A stretch of 64,000 nt of DNA from Chitinophagales bacterium (lineage in GTDB: Bacteria; Bacteroidota; Bacteroidia; Chitinophagales; Chitinophagaceae), in assembly GCA_013297995.1 (NCBI GenBank), contig JAAFJB010000005.1, positions 1 through 64,000 on the forward strand, given 5' to 3'. Position numbers and translations under genes: made by a program. Shown in pieces: positions 45,242 through 55,748 of the stretch (the first letter of the stretch is position 1; each line of letters starts with the position of its first letter). The notes beneath the pieces were generated by a model. The model was not told the DNA's origin and did not search any database. It worked only from the letters and a program-made list of their open reading frames with translations.

Positions 45242-46324
45242 TTATAAGTATTGGTCGCCTTTATTCCGTTTTACCTCGGCTACATATTCCTTAATGGCTT
45301 GTTCTTTTTCTTTTTTACAGATCAACAATACATCTTTGGTATCTACCACAATACAATCATCCAAGCCCTGTAACACTATCAGCTTATCATGAGGGGCAGA
45401 AACCATACATTTAGTAGCATCAATTACAATTACATTATCAGATGTAACCGCATTGCCGAGGTAATCTTTTTCTAGGTTATCATAAGCACTGTTCCAGGTG
45501 CCTAAATCACTCCACCCAAAAGATGAGGGAATTACATATACATTGTCTGCTTTTTCCATAATGGCAAAATCAATTGACACATTGGTACAAAGCGGATAAA
45601 TTCTATTAATGGCTTCCTTTTCGGTTGGGGTATTGAAATGGGCTTTCTCAGCATCAAAAAGCTCATACATTTCAGGTTGAAATTCTTCAAATGCCTTCAT
45701 TACATTTTTTACCTGCCAAACAAATATGCCGGCATTCCATAAGAAGTCTCCGCTGGCTAAAAATGTTTTGGCAAGCTCTAGGTTTGGCTTTTCGGTAAAG
45801 GTTTTCACCTGATAAATGCCATCAGCCACTTGCATGGGCTCATGCTGAATATAACCATAACCTGTATTGGGATGCGTTGGTTTTATGCCCAGTGTAACGA
45901 GCGACTTAATATGTGCTACAAAGTCCAGCGCTTGGTTGGTAATTTTTCTAAAGTTTTCATTGTCCAAAATCATATGATCACTTGGCGCTACAATTAGGGA
46001 AGCTTCAGGATCTTTCTGCAATAACTTATAAGAAATATAGGCCACACAGGGTGCTGTGTTTTTTCTGCTGGGTTCGGCCAGAATATTAGCAGGATCTAAT
46101 TCTGGTAATTGTTCTTTTACAATCGCTACATATTCATCAGAGGTTACTATATAAATATTTTCGTTTGGAATAAAGGCTGCATACCGCTCGTACGTCCATC
46201 GAATCAAAGATTTCCCTGTGTTTAGAATGTCTAGAAATTGTTTGGGGTAAGATGCACGGCTTTTAGGCCAAAAACGGCTTCCGATTCCGCCCGCCATAAT
46301 AGCTACATAGTGGTGTTTATTCAT
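45242..46324 (-). CDS. manC: Mannose-1-phosphate guanylyltransferase
   Basis: 360 residues, without the C-terminal isomerase domain. It makes GDP-mannose for surface polysaccharides or fucose synthesis. The nucleotidyltransferase signature MAGGIGSRFWPKSRASYPKQ, VAPSDHMI and FTEKPNLELAKTFL are visible. It is followed by a palindromic terminator and preceded by a 150-nt leader with an inverted repeat. The adjacent sugar-phosphate isomerase gene suggests a small cell-envelope gene pair. Confidence 0.93.
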   Translation of the reverse strand: MNKHHYVAIMAGGIGSRFWPKSRASYPKQFLDILNTGKSLIRWTYERYAAFIPNENIYIVTSDEYVAIVKEQLPELDPANILAEPSRKNTAPCVAYISYKLLQKDPEASLIVAPSDHMILDNENFRKITNQALDFVAHIKSLVTLGIKPTHPNTGYGYIQHEPMQVADGIYQVKTFTEKPNLELAKTFLASGDFLWNAGIFVWQVKNVMKAFEEFQPEMYELFDAEKAHFNTPTEKEAINRIYPLCTNVSIDFAIMEKADNVYVIPSSFGWSDLGTWNSAYDNLEKDYLGNAVTSDNVIVIDATKCMVSAPHDKLIVLQGLDDCIVVDTKDVLLICKKEKEQAIKEYVAEVKRNKGDQYL

Positions 46325-46376
46325 CGTTAGAATAGTTTTTACAGGTTGGTAATAAGGGTAAAAAAGTAAAAGTTGC

Positions 46377-46428
46377 TTAGGTTAGTTGGTTTGGAATAGC
46401 CGCAGGGCTTACCTATTTGGTAACCTAA
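46377..46428 (-). other. Long-range inverted repeat in the manC leader
   Basis: TTAGGTTA (46377-46384) and TAACCTAA (46421-46428) are inverted repeats separated by 36 nt that also contain smaller complementary pieces (AATAG/CTATT). It may be a structured leader RNA or attenuator. There is no match to a known riboswitch I can name. Confidence 0.3.
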
Positions 46429-46476
46429 ACATCTTAACAATTCTAAAACGATGCAGAAGCTATTTTATTGCCTCAA

Positions 46477-47439
46477 TTACACGATTCCTTCTCGTACCAA
46501 ATCGTGTAAATGTAGTATTCCGATATATACGTTATTATGGGCAACAACAAGTTGACTAATATTATGCTTTCTAAGTATTTCTAGGGCTTCAACCGCCAAA
46601 GCCTCTGGATTAACGGTAATAGGATGATCCGATAAAATATCTTTGGCAGTAATAGCGGTAATATCAGTTGATTTTTCAAGCATTCTTCTCAGATCTCCAT
46701 CTGTAATAATGCCTTTTACCATATTATTTTCATCAACAACTGCGGTAACGCCCAACCTTTTTTTAGTAATTTCTACAATCACAGCTCTTAATGAAGCGTT
46801 GGGCAATACAGCGGGTTTTTCGTTGCTGGCTATAAGCATATCAACCCTGAGATAGAGCCGTTTGCCTAAGTTGCCCCCTGGATGAAAACGGGCAAAGTCT
46901 CCAGCTTTAAATCCATTCAATTCCATCAAACATATGGCTACAACATCTCCCATTACCATTTGAGCAGTTGTGCTGCTTGTGGGTGCCAGATTATGAGGGC
47001 AAGCTTCTCTTTGAACGGTTGTATTAAGTATGAAATTAGCGTGTGTTGCTAAATAGCTATCGGTAGATCCAACCATAGCAATTAATATATTGCCAAAGTT
47101 TTTAATAAGAGGAACCAATACTTTTATTTCAGCACTTTCACCGCTTTTACTGATTAACAAAATAATATCTTGGGCTGTTATCATTCCCAAATCACCATGT
47201 ATGGCATCGGCTGCATGCATAAACAAAGCAGGAGTACCAGTAGAGTTAAGGGTGGCTACCATTTTTTTTCCAACAATGGCACTTTTGCCGATTCCACTTA
47301 CAACTACCCTACCTTGGGCAAGATGAATGGTTTGAATAACCTGTTCAAAAGACTCGTCTATATATGAGGCAAGAGTGCTTACAGACTCACACTCAATTTG
47401 TATCGTTTGTAGTGCTGTGTTTTGTATGGATGGTGTCAT
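46477..47439 (-). CDS. kdsD: Arabinose-5-phosphate isomerase (KdsD/KpsF/GutQ family)
   Basis: 320 residues. SIS domain (SGIGKSAIVGKKMVATLNSTG, FMHAADAIHGDLGMI) plus two CBS domains (ITKKRLGVTAVVDENNMVKGIITDGDLRRML and ILSDHPITVNPEALAV). It makes arabinose-5-phosphate for Kdo in lipopolysaccharide. A TTG at 47448 opens the frame; the ATG at 47439 is preferred. It lies upstream of manC on the same strand with a 152-nt gap. Confidence 0.92.
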   Translation of the reverse strand: MTPSIQNTALQTIQIECESVSTLASYIDESFEQVIQTIHLAQGRVVVSGIGKSAIVGKKMVATLNSTGTPALFMHAADAIHGDLGMITAQDIILLISKSGESAEIKVLVPLIKNFGNILIAMVGSTDSYLATHANFILNTTVQREACPHNLAPTSSTTAQMVMGDVVAICLMELNGFKAGDFARFHPGGNLGKRLYLRVDMLIASNEKPAVLPNASLRAVIVEITKKRLGVTAVVDENNMVKGIITDGDLRRMLEKSTDITAITAKDILSDHPITVNPEALAVEALEILRKHNISQLVVAHNNVYIGILHLHDLVREGIV

Positions 47440-47518
47440 GCTGAGCAAAGATAAACTTTAACAGCTTAAGGAAGGTATTCACGTTTTAGTTCGTTAACTT
47501 CGCTCCCCTTTGGCATTT

Positions 47519-47548
47519 TTTTGGTATTTTAATAGAATTTTACCAAAA
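47519..47548. promoter_or_regulatory. Inverted repeat upstream of recQ
   Basis: TTTTGGTA (519-526) and TACCAAAA (541-548) form an inverted repeat 80 nt before the recQ ATG and between divergent kdsD and recQ. It may be an operator. No damage-regulon consensus was recognised. Confidence 0.3.
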
Positions 47549-47627
47549 TTTCATGCGATTTGCAATAAATTAACTAAATTATACCAAGCATAGAATGTTC
47601 TTAGCTATAGAAAAATGATTCTCTCCA

Positions 47628-49901
47628 ATGGCAACTAATACAAATAAAGCAGTGGCAAAAAAAGCCACCCCCCAAAAATCTACTCAATCAAAGGCTAACT
47701 TTTCGCATTCCTATCCTATACATAGTGCTTTGGATACGTACTTTGGATTTAAAGAATTTAAAGGAACCCAAGAAAAAACCATCAATAGTCTCCTAGATGG
47801 GAAAGATACTTTTGTAATTATGCCAACAGGCGGTGGCAAAAGCCTCTGTTACCAATTACCTGCACTTATTATGGAGGGTTGTGCCATAGTAGTATCTCCA
47901 CTAATAGCATTGATGAAAAATCAGGTAGATCTAGTAAGGGGATACAGCGAAAATGATGAAGTAGCTCATTTTCTAAATTCTTCGCTCAACAAAGGCCAAA
48001 TTAAGGCGGTAAAAGACGATTTAAATGCTGGTAAAACCAAGCTCCTTTATGTGGCTCCTGAAACACTTACCAAGCAAGAAAATCTGGAATATTTTAGCGA
48101 CTTAAAAATCTCTTTTTTTGCTGTTGATGAAGCGCATTGTATTTCAGAATGGGGGCACGATTTTAGGCCAGAATATAGGCGATTAAGGGAGATGATGGAT
48201 ATCATCAACCCAGACATTCCTGTGATAGCATTAACAGCTACTGCTACTCCTAAAGTGCAGAGTGATATTGTTAAAAATCTTGGATTAAGAAATGCTAATG
48301 TGTTTATCTCTTCTTTCAATAGAGATAATCTGTTTTATGAAATTCAGCCTAAAATTCAAAAAGAGCAAACTGTAAAAAGTATTGTAAAATTCATTAGTCA
48401 GCACAAAGGAAAAAGTGGTATCATTTATACCCTTAACCGAAAAACTACCGAAGAGCTTGCTGAATTATTAGTAGCCAATAAAATTAAGGCGGTTGCGTAT
48501 CACGCAGGATTAGATCAAAAACTTAGAGCCGATAGACAGGATCAATTTTTAAATGAAGATGTGCAAGTAATTGTTGCTACCATTGCCTTTGGTATGGGCA
48601 TTGATAAGCCCGATATTCGGTTTGTAATTCATTTTAACATTCCCAAATCTATTGAAAACTATTACCAAGAAACAGGTCGCGCTGGTAGAGATGGATTAGA
48701 GGGTATCTGTGTGCTTTACTATTCTCATAAAGACGTTTCTAAATTAGAGCACTTGATGCGCGATAAGCCCTTAAGCGAAAGAGAAGTAGGTGCTCAACTG
48801 ATAGATGAAATGGTGGCTTACTCAGAAAGTGCCGTTTGCAGAAGAAAAATTTTATTGCATTATTTTGGGGAAGATACGGAATTAGAAAACTGTGGACTAT
48901 GTGATAATTGCAAAAATCCAAAAGAGAAGTTTGAGGCAAAAACAGAAGTTGTAAAAGTATTGAAAGTAGTAAATGCCTTGGACGGAAGATTTATAACTGA
49001 TTATGTTGTGAATATTCTTTTAGGAAAGCTTACCCCGCAAAACACCATGTTTAAGCACGATGCTTCACCTGTTTTTGGAATTGGTAAAGACCAAGAGCCG
49101 CATTTGTGGAATAGTTTAATTCGCCAATTACTACTAGAGAATTATTTGCACAAAGATATTGAAGAATATGGCCTTATAAAAGTAACACCCAAAGGAGACA
49201 AGTTTTTAAAGAAACCCAGCTCTTTTAAAATGGTGTTGAATAACTTGTTTGAAGATGCTCATGCTGATGATGATGAAGGTGAATCTGCCTCTCAAACGGG
49301 TGCTGCAACAGATGAGCAGCTATTTAGTATGCTAAAAGAACTTCGCCAAAAGGAAGCTAAGAAAAAAAGCTTACCCCCTTTTGTTATTTTCTTAGAAAAT
49401 TCTTTGCAAGACATGGCTACCCTATATCCCACCACCTTAGAAGAAATGGAAAAGTGCCAAGGTGTAAGTAAGGGTAAATCTATAAAATACGGAAAACCAT
49501 TTGTAGAGTTAATTGCTGTATATGTGAAAGAAAATAATATTGAGAAGCCCGACGATTTTGTAATGCGAAGTGTTGCAAATACTGCTAGTAATAAAATATA
49601 TATTATTCAAAACGTGGATAAAAAAATTCCACTAGAAACCATCGCTCGCAATAAAAGTTTACAACTAGATGAGCTTTTAGAAGAAATGGAAACCATTGCA
49701 GCCAGCGGTACTCGGCTTAATTTAGACTACGCCATTGATGAATGGTTAGATGATGAAGATCAAGAGGAAATAATTGAATATTTTAAAAACTGCGAGACTT
49801 CTTCCTTAGAAATTGCTAAAGAAGAATTGGCAGAGTATGACTATACCCTAGAACAATTAAAAATTATGAGAATTAAGTTTCTTAGTGTGTACGGGAACTA
49901 A
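47628..49901 (+). CDS. recQ: ATP-dependent DNA helicase RecQ
   Basis: 757 residues. A 3'-5' helicase in recombinational repair. Walker A MPTGGGKSLCYQ near 65-76, DEAH box AVDEAHCISEWGHDFRPEY, and motif VI QETGRAGRDG are intact; the RQC zinc cluster is CRRKILLHYFGEDTELENCGLCDNCK and an HRDC-like segment follows. A divergent regulatory gap with the isomerase gene is upstream. It is longer than E. coli RecQ (about 610) because of a C-terminal extension with a winged-helix-like tail, usual in Bacteroidota. Confidence 0.95.
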   Translation: MATNTNKAVAKKATPQKSTQSKANFSHSYPIHSALDTYFGFKEFKGTQEKTINSLLDGKDTFVIMPTGGGKSLCYQLPALIMEGCAIVVSPLIALMKNQVDLVRGYSENDEVAHFLNSSLNKGQIKAVKDDLNAGKTKLLYVAPETLTKQENLEYFSDLKISFFAVDEAHCISEWGHDFRPEYRRLREMMDIINPDIPVIALTATATPKVQSDIVKNLGLRNANVFISSFNRDNLFYEIQPKIQKEQTVKSIVKFISQHKGKSGIIYTLNRKTTEELAELLVANKIKAVAYHAGLDQKLRADRQDQFLNEDVQVIVATIAFGMGIDKPDIRFVIHFNIPKSIENYYQETGRAGRDGLEGICVLYYSHKDVSKLEHLMRDKPLSEREVGAQLIDEMVAYSESAVCRRKILLHYFGEDTELENCGLCDNCKNPKEKFEAKTEVVKVLKVVNALDGRFITDYVVNILLGKLTPQNTMFKHDASPVFGIGKDQEPHLWNSLIRQLLLENYLHKDIEEYGLIKVTPKGDKFLKKPSSFKMVLNNLFEDAHADDDEGESASQTGAATDEQLFSMLKELRQKEAKKKSLPPFVIFLENSLQDMATLYPTTLEEMEKCQGVSKGKSIKYGKPFVELIAVYVKENNIEKPDDFVMRSVANTASNKIYIIQNVDKKIPLETIARNKSLQLDELLEEMETIAASGTRLNLDYAIDEWLDDEDQEEIIEYFKNCETSSLEIAKEELAEYDYTLEQLKIMRIKFLSVYGN

Positions 49902-49937
49902 ACAGCTAATTGAAGAAACAGACCTAGCATTTATTGT

Positions 49938-50987
49938 TTAGTATGGTTCCTGCTTTTGCAAAAAAGCCTTTTTCCGCAAGGCCATATTTTCTCTGATATT
50001 GAGATAATAAAGGTTCATATCTCCTATATGATAGTTTTTGGTAGTATACAATATATTGCCAAAAAATTTGGGCTTATTACTCCATAAAATATTTCCCTGT
50101 ACCACAGCATTGGTTACGCTTGGAATTACTTTATTGAAATTCATGAGTATCCCACCTTTGTTTAATTGCCTTGTTGCCACAGGTTTATCTGCTTCCCAAG
50201 TAATTGGATTGGTAACAATAGCGGTTTCTTTTTCTTGTATTATATGGTTGGGAGTATAGCCTGTTTTATAAGTACGCCAGCTACAAATACAGCCCGTTTG
50301 CTCAGGCTTTATACAAGCTTTTAGCTGTGTAAAATAATTGTATTCAATAGGCATACCCACTAGGTAGGCTACTATCAATTGATTGCGCAGATTGGTGGTA
50401 TCAAAAAAATCTTTCAGTAGGCGTTTGCCATGGGTACTGCCTTGACTATGAGCTGCTATTACTATTGGCTTTCCATTATTGTAATTAGATAAATAATATT
50501 CAAATGCGGTTTTAATATCACTGTAAGCTAAATTGAATGCGTTCATTGCAGCAGTGCTATCGGCTAAATTTTTAGGAAAATAGGCAGAAAATACAGCTTG
50601 CCTATATCTAGGAGCGAAAACTCTTCCCGCTTCATTAAAAATACTGGCTTGATAAAGTATGGTAGAATTATCGGTTTTGTAATTAATATCTATTTGATTG
50701 ATGGGCGCATTCCAGCCATAGGTTTTGGCCTCATCTATATAGGTGGTAGGATGGATGAAGAATATATCAACCGTAGAATCGGGTTGGTAATTGTGCTTTA
50801 GAGTTGCTGGAACACTATCTGCTGGATCTGTTTTATACGGATGTGCTGCCCAATATTGAATTTGGCTATAATTTGGAACAGGCGATTCGGTTTGCGCTGA
50901 ATAGGTCTTTTCTATTGCTTTTTGTGGATAGCCGCAAGCAGAAAATAGTATTAAAGCTAGGAAGGAAAACAAAATAAATAGTCGCAT
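49938..50987 (-). CDS. DUF3089 alpha/beta-hydrolase-like lipoprotein
   Basis: 349 residues. The signal peptide ends in a lipobox (FSFLALILFSAC), so the protein is probably a lipoprotein. Features of DUF3089: IFFIHPTTYIDEAKTYGWNAP, and the nucleophile motif AAHSQGSTHG. It is convergent with recQ and divergent from the oxygenase gene. Substrate unknown. Confidence 0.82.
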   Translation of the reverse strand: MRLFILFSFLALILFSACGYPQKAIEKTYSAQTESPVPNYSQIQYWAAHPYKTDPADSVPATLKHNYQPDSTVDIFFIHPTTYIDEAKTYGWNAPINQIDINYKTDNSTILYQASIFNEAGRVFAPRYRQAVFSAYFPKNLADSTAAMNAFNLAYSDIKTAFEYYLSNYNNGKPIVIAAHSQGSTHGKRLLKDFFDTTNLRNQLIVAYLVGMPIEYNYFTQLKACIKPEQTGCICSWRTYKTGYTPNHIIQEKETAIVTNPITWEADKPVATRQLNKGGILMNFNKVIPSVTNAVVQGNILWSNKPKFFGNILYTTKNYHIGDMNLYYLNIRENMALRKKAFLQKQEPY

Positions 50988-51065
50988 TTTTATGAATTAA
51001 AATTGAATGAAATTAGGCTAATTCATTGTGTTATTGAATTTGCTGTATTTTTGAAAAAAATTATT

Positions 51066-52010
51066 ATGGCCATACCGGTTGTTGATTTAGCCGATTTTAC
51101 CCAAGGCAATGCTACCCAAAAAGCAGCTTTTGTAACAGCTTTGGGGCAAGCTTATGAAGAAGTAGGTTTTGTTGCGGTAAAAAATCATGGGGTACCCGAT
51201 GAATTAATTGCTCATCAATATGAATATGTACAGCAGTTTTTTTCACTGCCGTTGACCAAAAAGTTAGGGTATGAAATTCCAGGTCTCGCAGGCCAGCGTG
51301 GATACACTAGTTTTGGTAGGGAACACGCTAAAGGCAGTGAAGCACCCGATTTAAAAGAGTTTTTTCAGTATGGACAAACGGTGGAAGATTCAGATCCTAT
51401 CTCATCTGAATACCCTGAAAACGTTGCCGTGAATGAAATAGCGGCTTTCAACGAAACGCTTTTTAATGCATACCGTAATTTTGAAAAAAGCGGAAAAGCT
51501 TTACTACAAGCTATTGCCCTCTATTTGGAATTAGATGAGTTTTATTTTGACCCATATATTCACAATGGCAATTCCATTCTCAGATGTATTCATTATCCGC
51601 CCATTACCACAGAACCCAAGAGTGCCATTCGTGCCGAGCAGCATGAAGACATTAATTTGATTACTTTATTGGTTGGTGCTTCGGCTGATGGATTACAAAT
51701 TCTAACCAAGCAAGGGGAATGGGTAAATGTTACTTCTTTGCCCGATCAAATTGTGGTAAATGTAGGTGATATGCTGCAACGATTAACCAATAATAAATTA
51801 AAGAGCACAACCCATCGTGTGGTGAATCCTGCTCGCGAGCTTTGGCATACCAGTAGATTCTCCATGCCTTTTTTTCTACACCCAAGAAGTGAAATGAAGC
51901 TGAATTGTTTAGAAACTTGTATTGATGAAGCCCATCCCAAAGCTTACCCCGATGCTACGGCTGGTGCTTATTTAGATGAAAGATTGAGAGAGATAGGATT
52001 GAAGAAATGA
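51066..52010 (+). CDS. Isopenicillin N synthase-like 2-oxoglutarate/Fe(II) oxygenase
   Basis: 314 residues. The N-terminal domain starts [13 protein letters not shown] and has the KNHGVPDE segment; the DSBH fold gives [10 protein letters not shown] (HxD), HRVVNP and RFSMPFF (RxS, 2OG carboxylate). The family includes flavonoid, gibberellin and amino-acid oxidases; the substrate is unknown. The true start is ATG 51066. The stop overlaps the chromate transporter start by 4 nt (ATGA), so they are coupled. Confidence 0.85.
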   Translation: MAIPVVDLADFTQGNATQKAAFVTALGQAYEEVGFVAVKNHGVPDELIAHQYEYVQQFFSLPLTKKLGYEIPGLAGQRGYTSFGREHAKGSEAPDLKEFFQYGQTVEDSDPISSEYPENVAVNEIAAFNETLFNAYRNFEKSGKALLQAIALYLELDEFYFDPYIHNGNSILRCIHYPPITTEPKSAIRAEQHEDINLITLLVGASADGLQILTKQGEWVNVTSLPDQIVVNVGDMLQRLTNNKLKSTTHRVVNPARELWHTSRFSMPFFLHPRSEMKLNCLETCIDEAHPKAYPDATAGAYLDERLREIGLKK

Positions 52011-53263
52011 TGATTCTTAGGCATATACCTTTTTTAAGAGCGGTACTCTTGCATAGTATTACTGCCTTTGGTGGTCCTCAGGGTCATTTGGGTATGATGA
52101 TGAAAACTTTTGTGCAGCAGCGGGGCGATATAACCGAACAGGAATTGATTGAATACAATGGATTTTGTCAGCTATTACCCGGTGCTTCTTCCACACAAAC
52201 ACTCACCCTAATAGGATATAAACGGGGAGGGGTATCATTGGCCGTTCTCACACTATTAATCTGGATTTTACCAGCGTCGGTATTAATGGCAGGCTTGTCA
52301 TTTTTGTTGAATTACTTTGATCATACCCAAAACCCCGCTCATTTTTTCCGCTTTATTCAACCCATGGCCATAGGGTTTATTAGCTATTCTACCTACCGCA
52401 TTTTTGGTTTATCTGTTTACAATACCATTACAAGGGCAATATTTATTATTGCTACGCTTTCCACGTTTATGGCTTTTAAAACACCTTGGATTTTTCCCTT
52501 GCTGATACTTATTGCAGGGGTGGCTACTAATTTCAGTAGTAAAAGAATTCTTCAAAAAGGAGTGCCACCCAAACAGGTAAAATGGGGTAATTTGGTAATT
52601 TTCTTAGTGTTATTTGGCGCCACCGGTTATTTATCGGAGACCGCCACTACCCAAAATTGGAGAAACCGGAAAGTGGTTAACGTATTTGAGAACAATTATC
52701 GTTTTGGTAGCTTGGTATTTGGGGGGGGCGATGTGTTAATTCCATTGATGTACGAACAGTATAATACAAGACCACAATCAAAAAAAATTCAAGAAAATAA
52801 GCGAGACGTATTAAAAATTAAGAAAGAACATTTATTAATAGGTTCAGGAATGGTTCGGGCTATTCCCGGTCCTGTATTTTCAATTGGTGCATTCACTGGC
52901 GGAATGGTATTGAGGGATCAAGGCAAACTGATGCAGTTATTGGGCTGTATAGTAGGAACTATTGGAATTTTTCTCCCCAGTGTTTTATTGGTGCTTTTTT
53001 TCTTTCCAGTTTGGCAAAACCTAAAAAAATATGCGGTAATTTTTCGATCCTTAGAGGGCATACATGCGTCGGTAGTGGGAATTATGATGGGTTCTATTGC
53101 TTTTATGTTGAAAGACAATATATTATTTGGTTTATTTGATAGAAATTGGTTGTCGCTTTGGGATATTTTAATAGTATTTATTACTTTTTTTGTACTCAAG
53201 CTAAACCGTATTCCTGCCCCTTTTGTTGTTATTGTATGCTTATTATTGGGCGTGTTGCTATAA
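52007..53263 (+). CDS. chrA: Chromate transporter (CHR family, two-domain)
   Basis: 418 residues with about ten to twelve membrane helices and two CHR half-repeats: [13 protein letters not shown] with [20 protein letters not shown] in the first, and [12 protein letters not shown] with [17 protein letters not shown] in the second. The family exports or, in some cases, imports chromate/sulfate. Both halves being in one gene is the long form. It is translationally coupled to the 2OG oxygenase gene and 35 nt before parA, so a four-gene unit to 54.8 kb is possible. Confidence 0.9.
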   Translation: MMILRHIPFLRAVLLHSITAFGGPQGHLGMMMKTFVQQRGDITEQELIEYNGFCQLLPGASSTQTLTLIGYKRGGVSLAVLTLLIWILPASVLMAGLSFLLNYFDHTQNPAHFFRFIQPMAIGFISYSTYRIFGLSVYNTITRAIFIIATLSTFMAFKTPWIFPLLILIAGVATNFSSKRILQKGVPPKQVKWGNLVIFLVLFGATGYLSETATTQNWRNRKVVNVFENNYRFGSLVFGGGDVLIPLMYEQYNTRPQSKKIQENKRDVLKIKKEHLLIGSGMVRAIPGPVFSIGAFTGGMVLRDQGKLMQLLGCIVGTIGIFLPSVLLVLFFFPVWQNLKKYAVIFRSLEGIHASVVGIMMGSIAFMLKDNILFGLFDRNWLSLWDILIVFITFFVLKLNRIPAPFVVIVCLLLGVLL

Positions 53264-53298
53264 TTTTACTATCTTACTTTATAGCATAATTATTTACC

Positions 53299-54042
53299 AT
53301 GGTTACCATTGCATTGTACAATTTAAAAGGTGGAGTAGGCAAAACCGCCTCAGCCATCAATCTAGCTTTTCTGGCTGCGAAAGCTGGCTATAATACCCTT
53401 GTATGGGATTTGGATCCGCAGGGATCTGCTTCTTTTTATTTGGGGGCTAGTAGTGCGGCAAAAAATGAGGCTAAAAAAATATTAAACAATGAGATAGAAT
53501 TGGCAGATGCCATACAGCATAGTGCTTATGATCATTTACACATTATTCCTGCCGATTTATCTGCGAGACACGCGGATATACTCTTAAATGATATGAAACA
53601 AAGTAAGAAAAGAATCGGCACCCTTCTTTCTTCAGTAAAAAAAGAATACGACCTTGTTTTTCTGGATTGTCCTCCGGGTATTTCTGTATTACACGATGCG
53701 GTATTTTCAGGGGTTGATTGGGTATTAATGCCCAATATTCCTACTATATTGTCCATTCGTTCTTATGAATCGGTGTTGAGCTATTTTAAAGAAAATAATT
53801 TAGATACCAGCAAACTAAAATGCTTTTTTAGTATGGTAGATCATCGGAAAAATCTGCATCATGAAGTAATTAATGATTTTTATAAAGACAAAGTATTTCT
53901 TAAAAATTATATTCCTTATTTAAGTGATGTAGAAAAAATGGGCGTGAACGAAGCTCCGCTTGAAACCTTTGCTGCCAGTAGTTATGCGGCTCAGTGTTAT
54001 AGAGATTTGTGGAAGGAAATAACAAAAACTTGCATTGATTAA
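53299..54042 (+). CDS. ParA/Soj-family ATPase, orphan
   Basis: 247 residues. Deviant Walker A KGGVGKT (10-16), LVWDLDPQGSASFYLG, and LDCPPGIS are intact. ParA ATPases position chromosomes, plasmids or protein complexes, usually with ParB. No parB or parS-like array is nearby, so it may place another cargo. It is part of the co-directional run with the chromate transporter and esterase. Confidence 0.9.
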   Translation: MVTIALYNLKGGVGKTASAINLAFLAAKAGYNTLVWDLDPQGSASFYLGASSAAKNEAKKILNNEIELADAIQHSAYDHLHIIPADLSARHADILLNDMKQSKKRIGTLLSSVKKEYDLVFLDCPPGISVLHDAVFSGVDWVLMPNIPTILSIRSYESVLSYFKENNLDTSKLKCFFSMVDHRKNLHHEVINDFYKDKVFLKNYIPYLSDVEKMGVNEAPLETFAASSYAAQCYRDLWKEITKTCID

Positions 54043-54057
54043 CACCTAATAATAAAA

Positions 54058-54789
54058 ATGAATAGAGAAGTTTTATCGTGGTACAGTCCCGCCCTTAATA
54101 AAGAAATGCCTATTGCAGCGTATGGCCATTATGGTTTTGCCATCTTATTAATTCCTACAGCGGCAGCAGATTTCTTAGAATATGAGCGTTTTCAACTGAT
54201 AGATGCATTAGCGCCCTATATTAATGCTGGAAAATGTAGGGTATTTAGTATAGATAGTATGAATAAAGAAAGTTGGATGAATAATGAAATGATTCCAGCT
54301 CATAAAGCTATTCGTCACAATCAATTCAATCAATATGTATTTGATGAAGTAGTGCCTTTTATTCGGAACAGAACAAGCCCCGAAACCATGGTTTATACTT
54401 GCGGTGCCTCCTTTGGAGCATTGCATGCCATGAATCTTTTTTTAAAACGCCCAGATATACTTAATGGAGCTATTAGTATGAGTGGTGTGTACGATCTTAC
54501 AGAATATACCAAGGGTTTCTGGGACGATCAGGTTTATTATAATAGCCCTGCCCACTATATCCCAAGCTTGGGTGATGAGTGGTATTTAAACAAAATTAAA
54601 GCAAGCCACCATATCCATATCTATACAGGTAGTGGCAATTTTGAGGATCCAGATGCTTCCAAGCGATTTGCGGGTATATTATACAATAAAAATATCTGGT
54701 ACGATCTCGACGTTTGGGGTGGGGATATTCACCACGACTGGCCTACTTGGCGCTTAATGCTACCCTATATTATTGATAAGAAGTTCTAA
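54058..54789 (+). CDS. Esterase (EstD/Fes-like alpha/beta hydrolase)
   Basis: 243 residues, short alpha/beta hydrolase of the putative esterase type. Nucleophile CGASFGALHAMN, acid region YTGSGNFEDPDAS and the His in IHHDWPTWR near the C-terminus. No signal peptide. It follows parA by 15 nt. Substrate unknown. Confidence 0.85.
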   Translation: MNREVLSWYSPALNKEMPIAAYGHYGFAILLIPTAAADFLEYERFQLIDALAPYINAGKCRVFSIDSMNKESWMNNEMIPAHKAIRHNQFNQYVFDEVVPFIRNRTSPETMVYTCGASFGALHAMNLFLKRPDILNGAISMSGVYDLTEYTKGFWDDQVYYNSPAHYIPSLGDEWYLNKIKASHHIHIYTGSGNFEDPDASKRFAGILYNKNIWYDLDVWGGDIHHDWPTWRLMLPYIIDKKF

Positions 54790-54889
54790 GCATTTAATGG
54801 GTTGTAAACTGCAAAAAGCAAGTTAATTCCGTTGATTGCCATGGAACTATGGTGGGGCTGATTTAATATTACAGATTAATTACTGGTAT

Positions 54890-55666
54890 TTGAAAAAACA
54901 ATTATACCTTTTTATTTTTATTGGGTGCCTACTACTGCTTTTTATGTTGAATACAATCAAGGCCCAATACATTACTGTTAGTGGAACCGTGTATGATGTT
55001 TCGGCACGTAGACCCCTAGAAGCAGTAGCGGTTCAAAGTACTTCGGGAAGAGGTACCCTTACCGATTCAACCGGAAAGTATATGCTTACGGTATTGAAAA
55101 ACGATTCTATTTGGTTTTCATTAATTGGAAAGTCTACCATGAAATATTCGGTAGATACCATTAGCAATCAAGACAATTTTAATGTGATGATTCATGTTCG
55201 TGCCTATGATTTGCCTGAGGTAAAAGTGCGAAACAAATATTATAAATATGACTCTGCCATGAATAGGCAGGACTATGCCAAAGTATTTAATTTCAATAAA
55301 CCGGGCCTAAATGTGATTAGAAATAATACCTATAACCCAGGAGGTACTGCGGGGTTTGACCTAGAAAGTATCATTAATATGTTTCGGGTAAAACGAAATA
55401 GGAGCATACTCACCCTACAAAAAAGGCTTTTAGAGCAGGAAGCTGAAATGTATGTAAACAGTAGGTTTAGCAAGGCTTTCGTTAGAAAAATAACCCATCT
55501 TCAATCTCCTGAGCTAGACAGCTTTATGAAATATCACCGACCAGAATATGGAATGGTAAAGCTGTTAAACGATTTAGAGTTGGGCTATTATATAGGCAAG
55601 AGCTATGAGCAATACAAATCAGCTAGGTATAATTGGAGGGGTGCTATGTATAGGCGACGGGAGTAA
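54890..55666 (+). CDS. Secreted protein with CarboxypepD-regulatory-like domain
   Basis: About 258 residues from a TTG start (LKKQLYLFIFIGCLLLLFM is the signal peptide; TTG at 54890 rather than the more upstream TTG at 54836). After the signal comes a CarboxypepD_reg beta-sandwich (YITVSGTVYDVSARRPLE, TSGRGTLTDSTGKYML) that in Bacteroidota often precedes TonB-dependent receptors; no such receptor follows here. The C-terminal region is Arg-rich and unknown. A membrane-anchored adaptor is possible. Confidence 0.75.
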   Translation: MKKQLYLFIFIGCLLLLFMLNTIKAQYITVSGTVYDVSARRPLEAVAVQSTSGRGTLTDSTGKYMLTVLKNDSIWFSLIGKSTMKYSVDTISNQDNFNVMIHVRAYDLPEVKVRNKYYKYDSAMNRQDYAKVFNFNKPGLNVIRNNTYNPGGTAGFDLESIINMFRVKRNRSILTLQKRLLEQEAEMYVNSRFSKAFVRKITHLQSPELDSFMKYHRPEYGMVKLLNDLELGYYIGKSYEQYKSARYNWRGAMYRRRE

Positions 55667-55748
55667 TGCTGCCATCAACCATTCATACTTTGGTATTTAA
55701 TGGGCCAGTAATTAATTCTATCTTTATTGCTTGCTAAAAACTAGTCTC

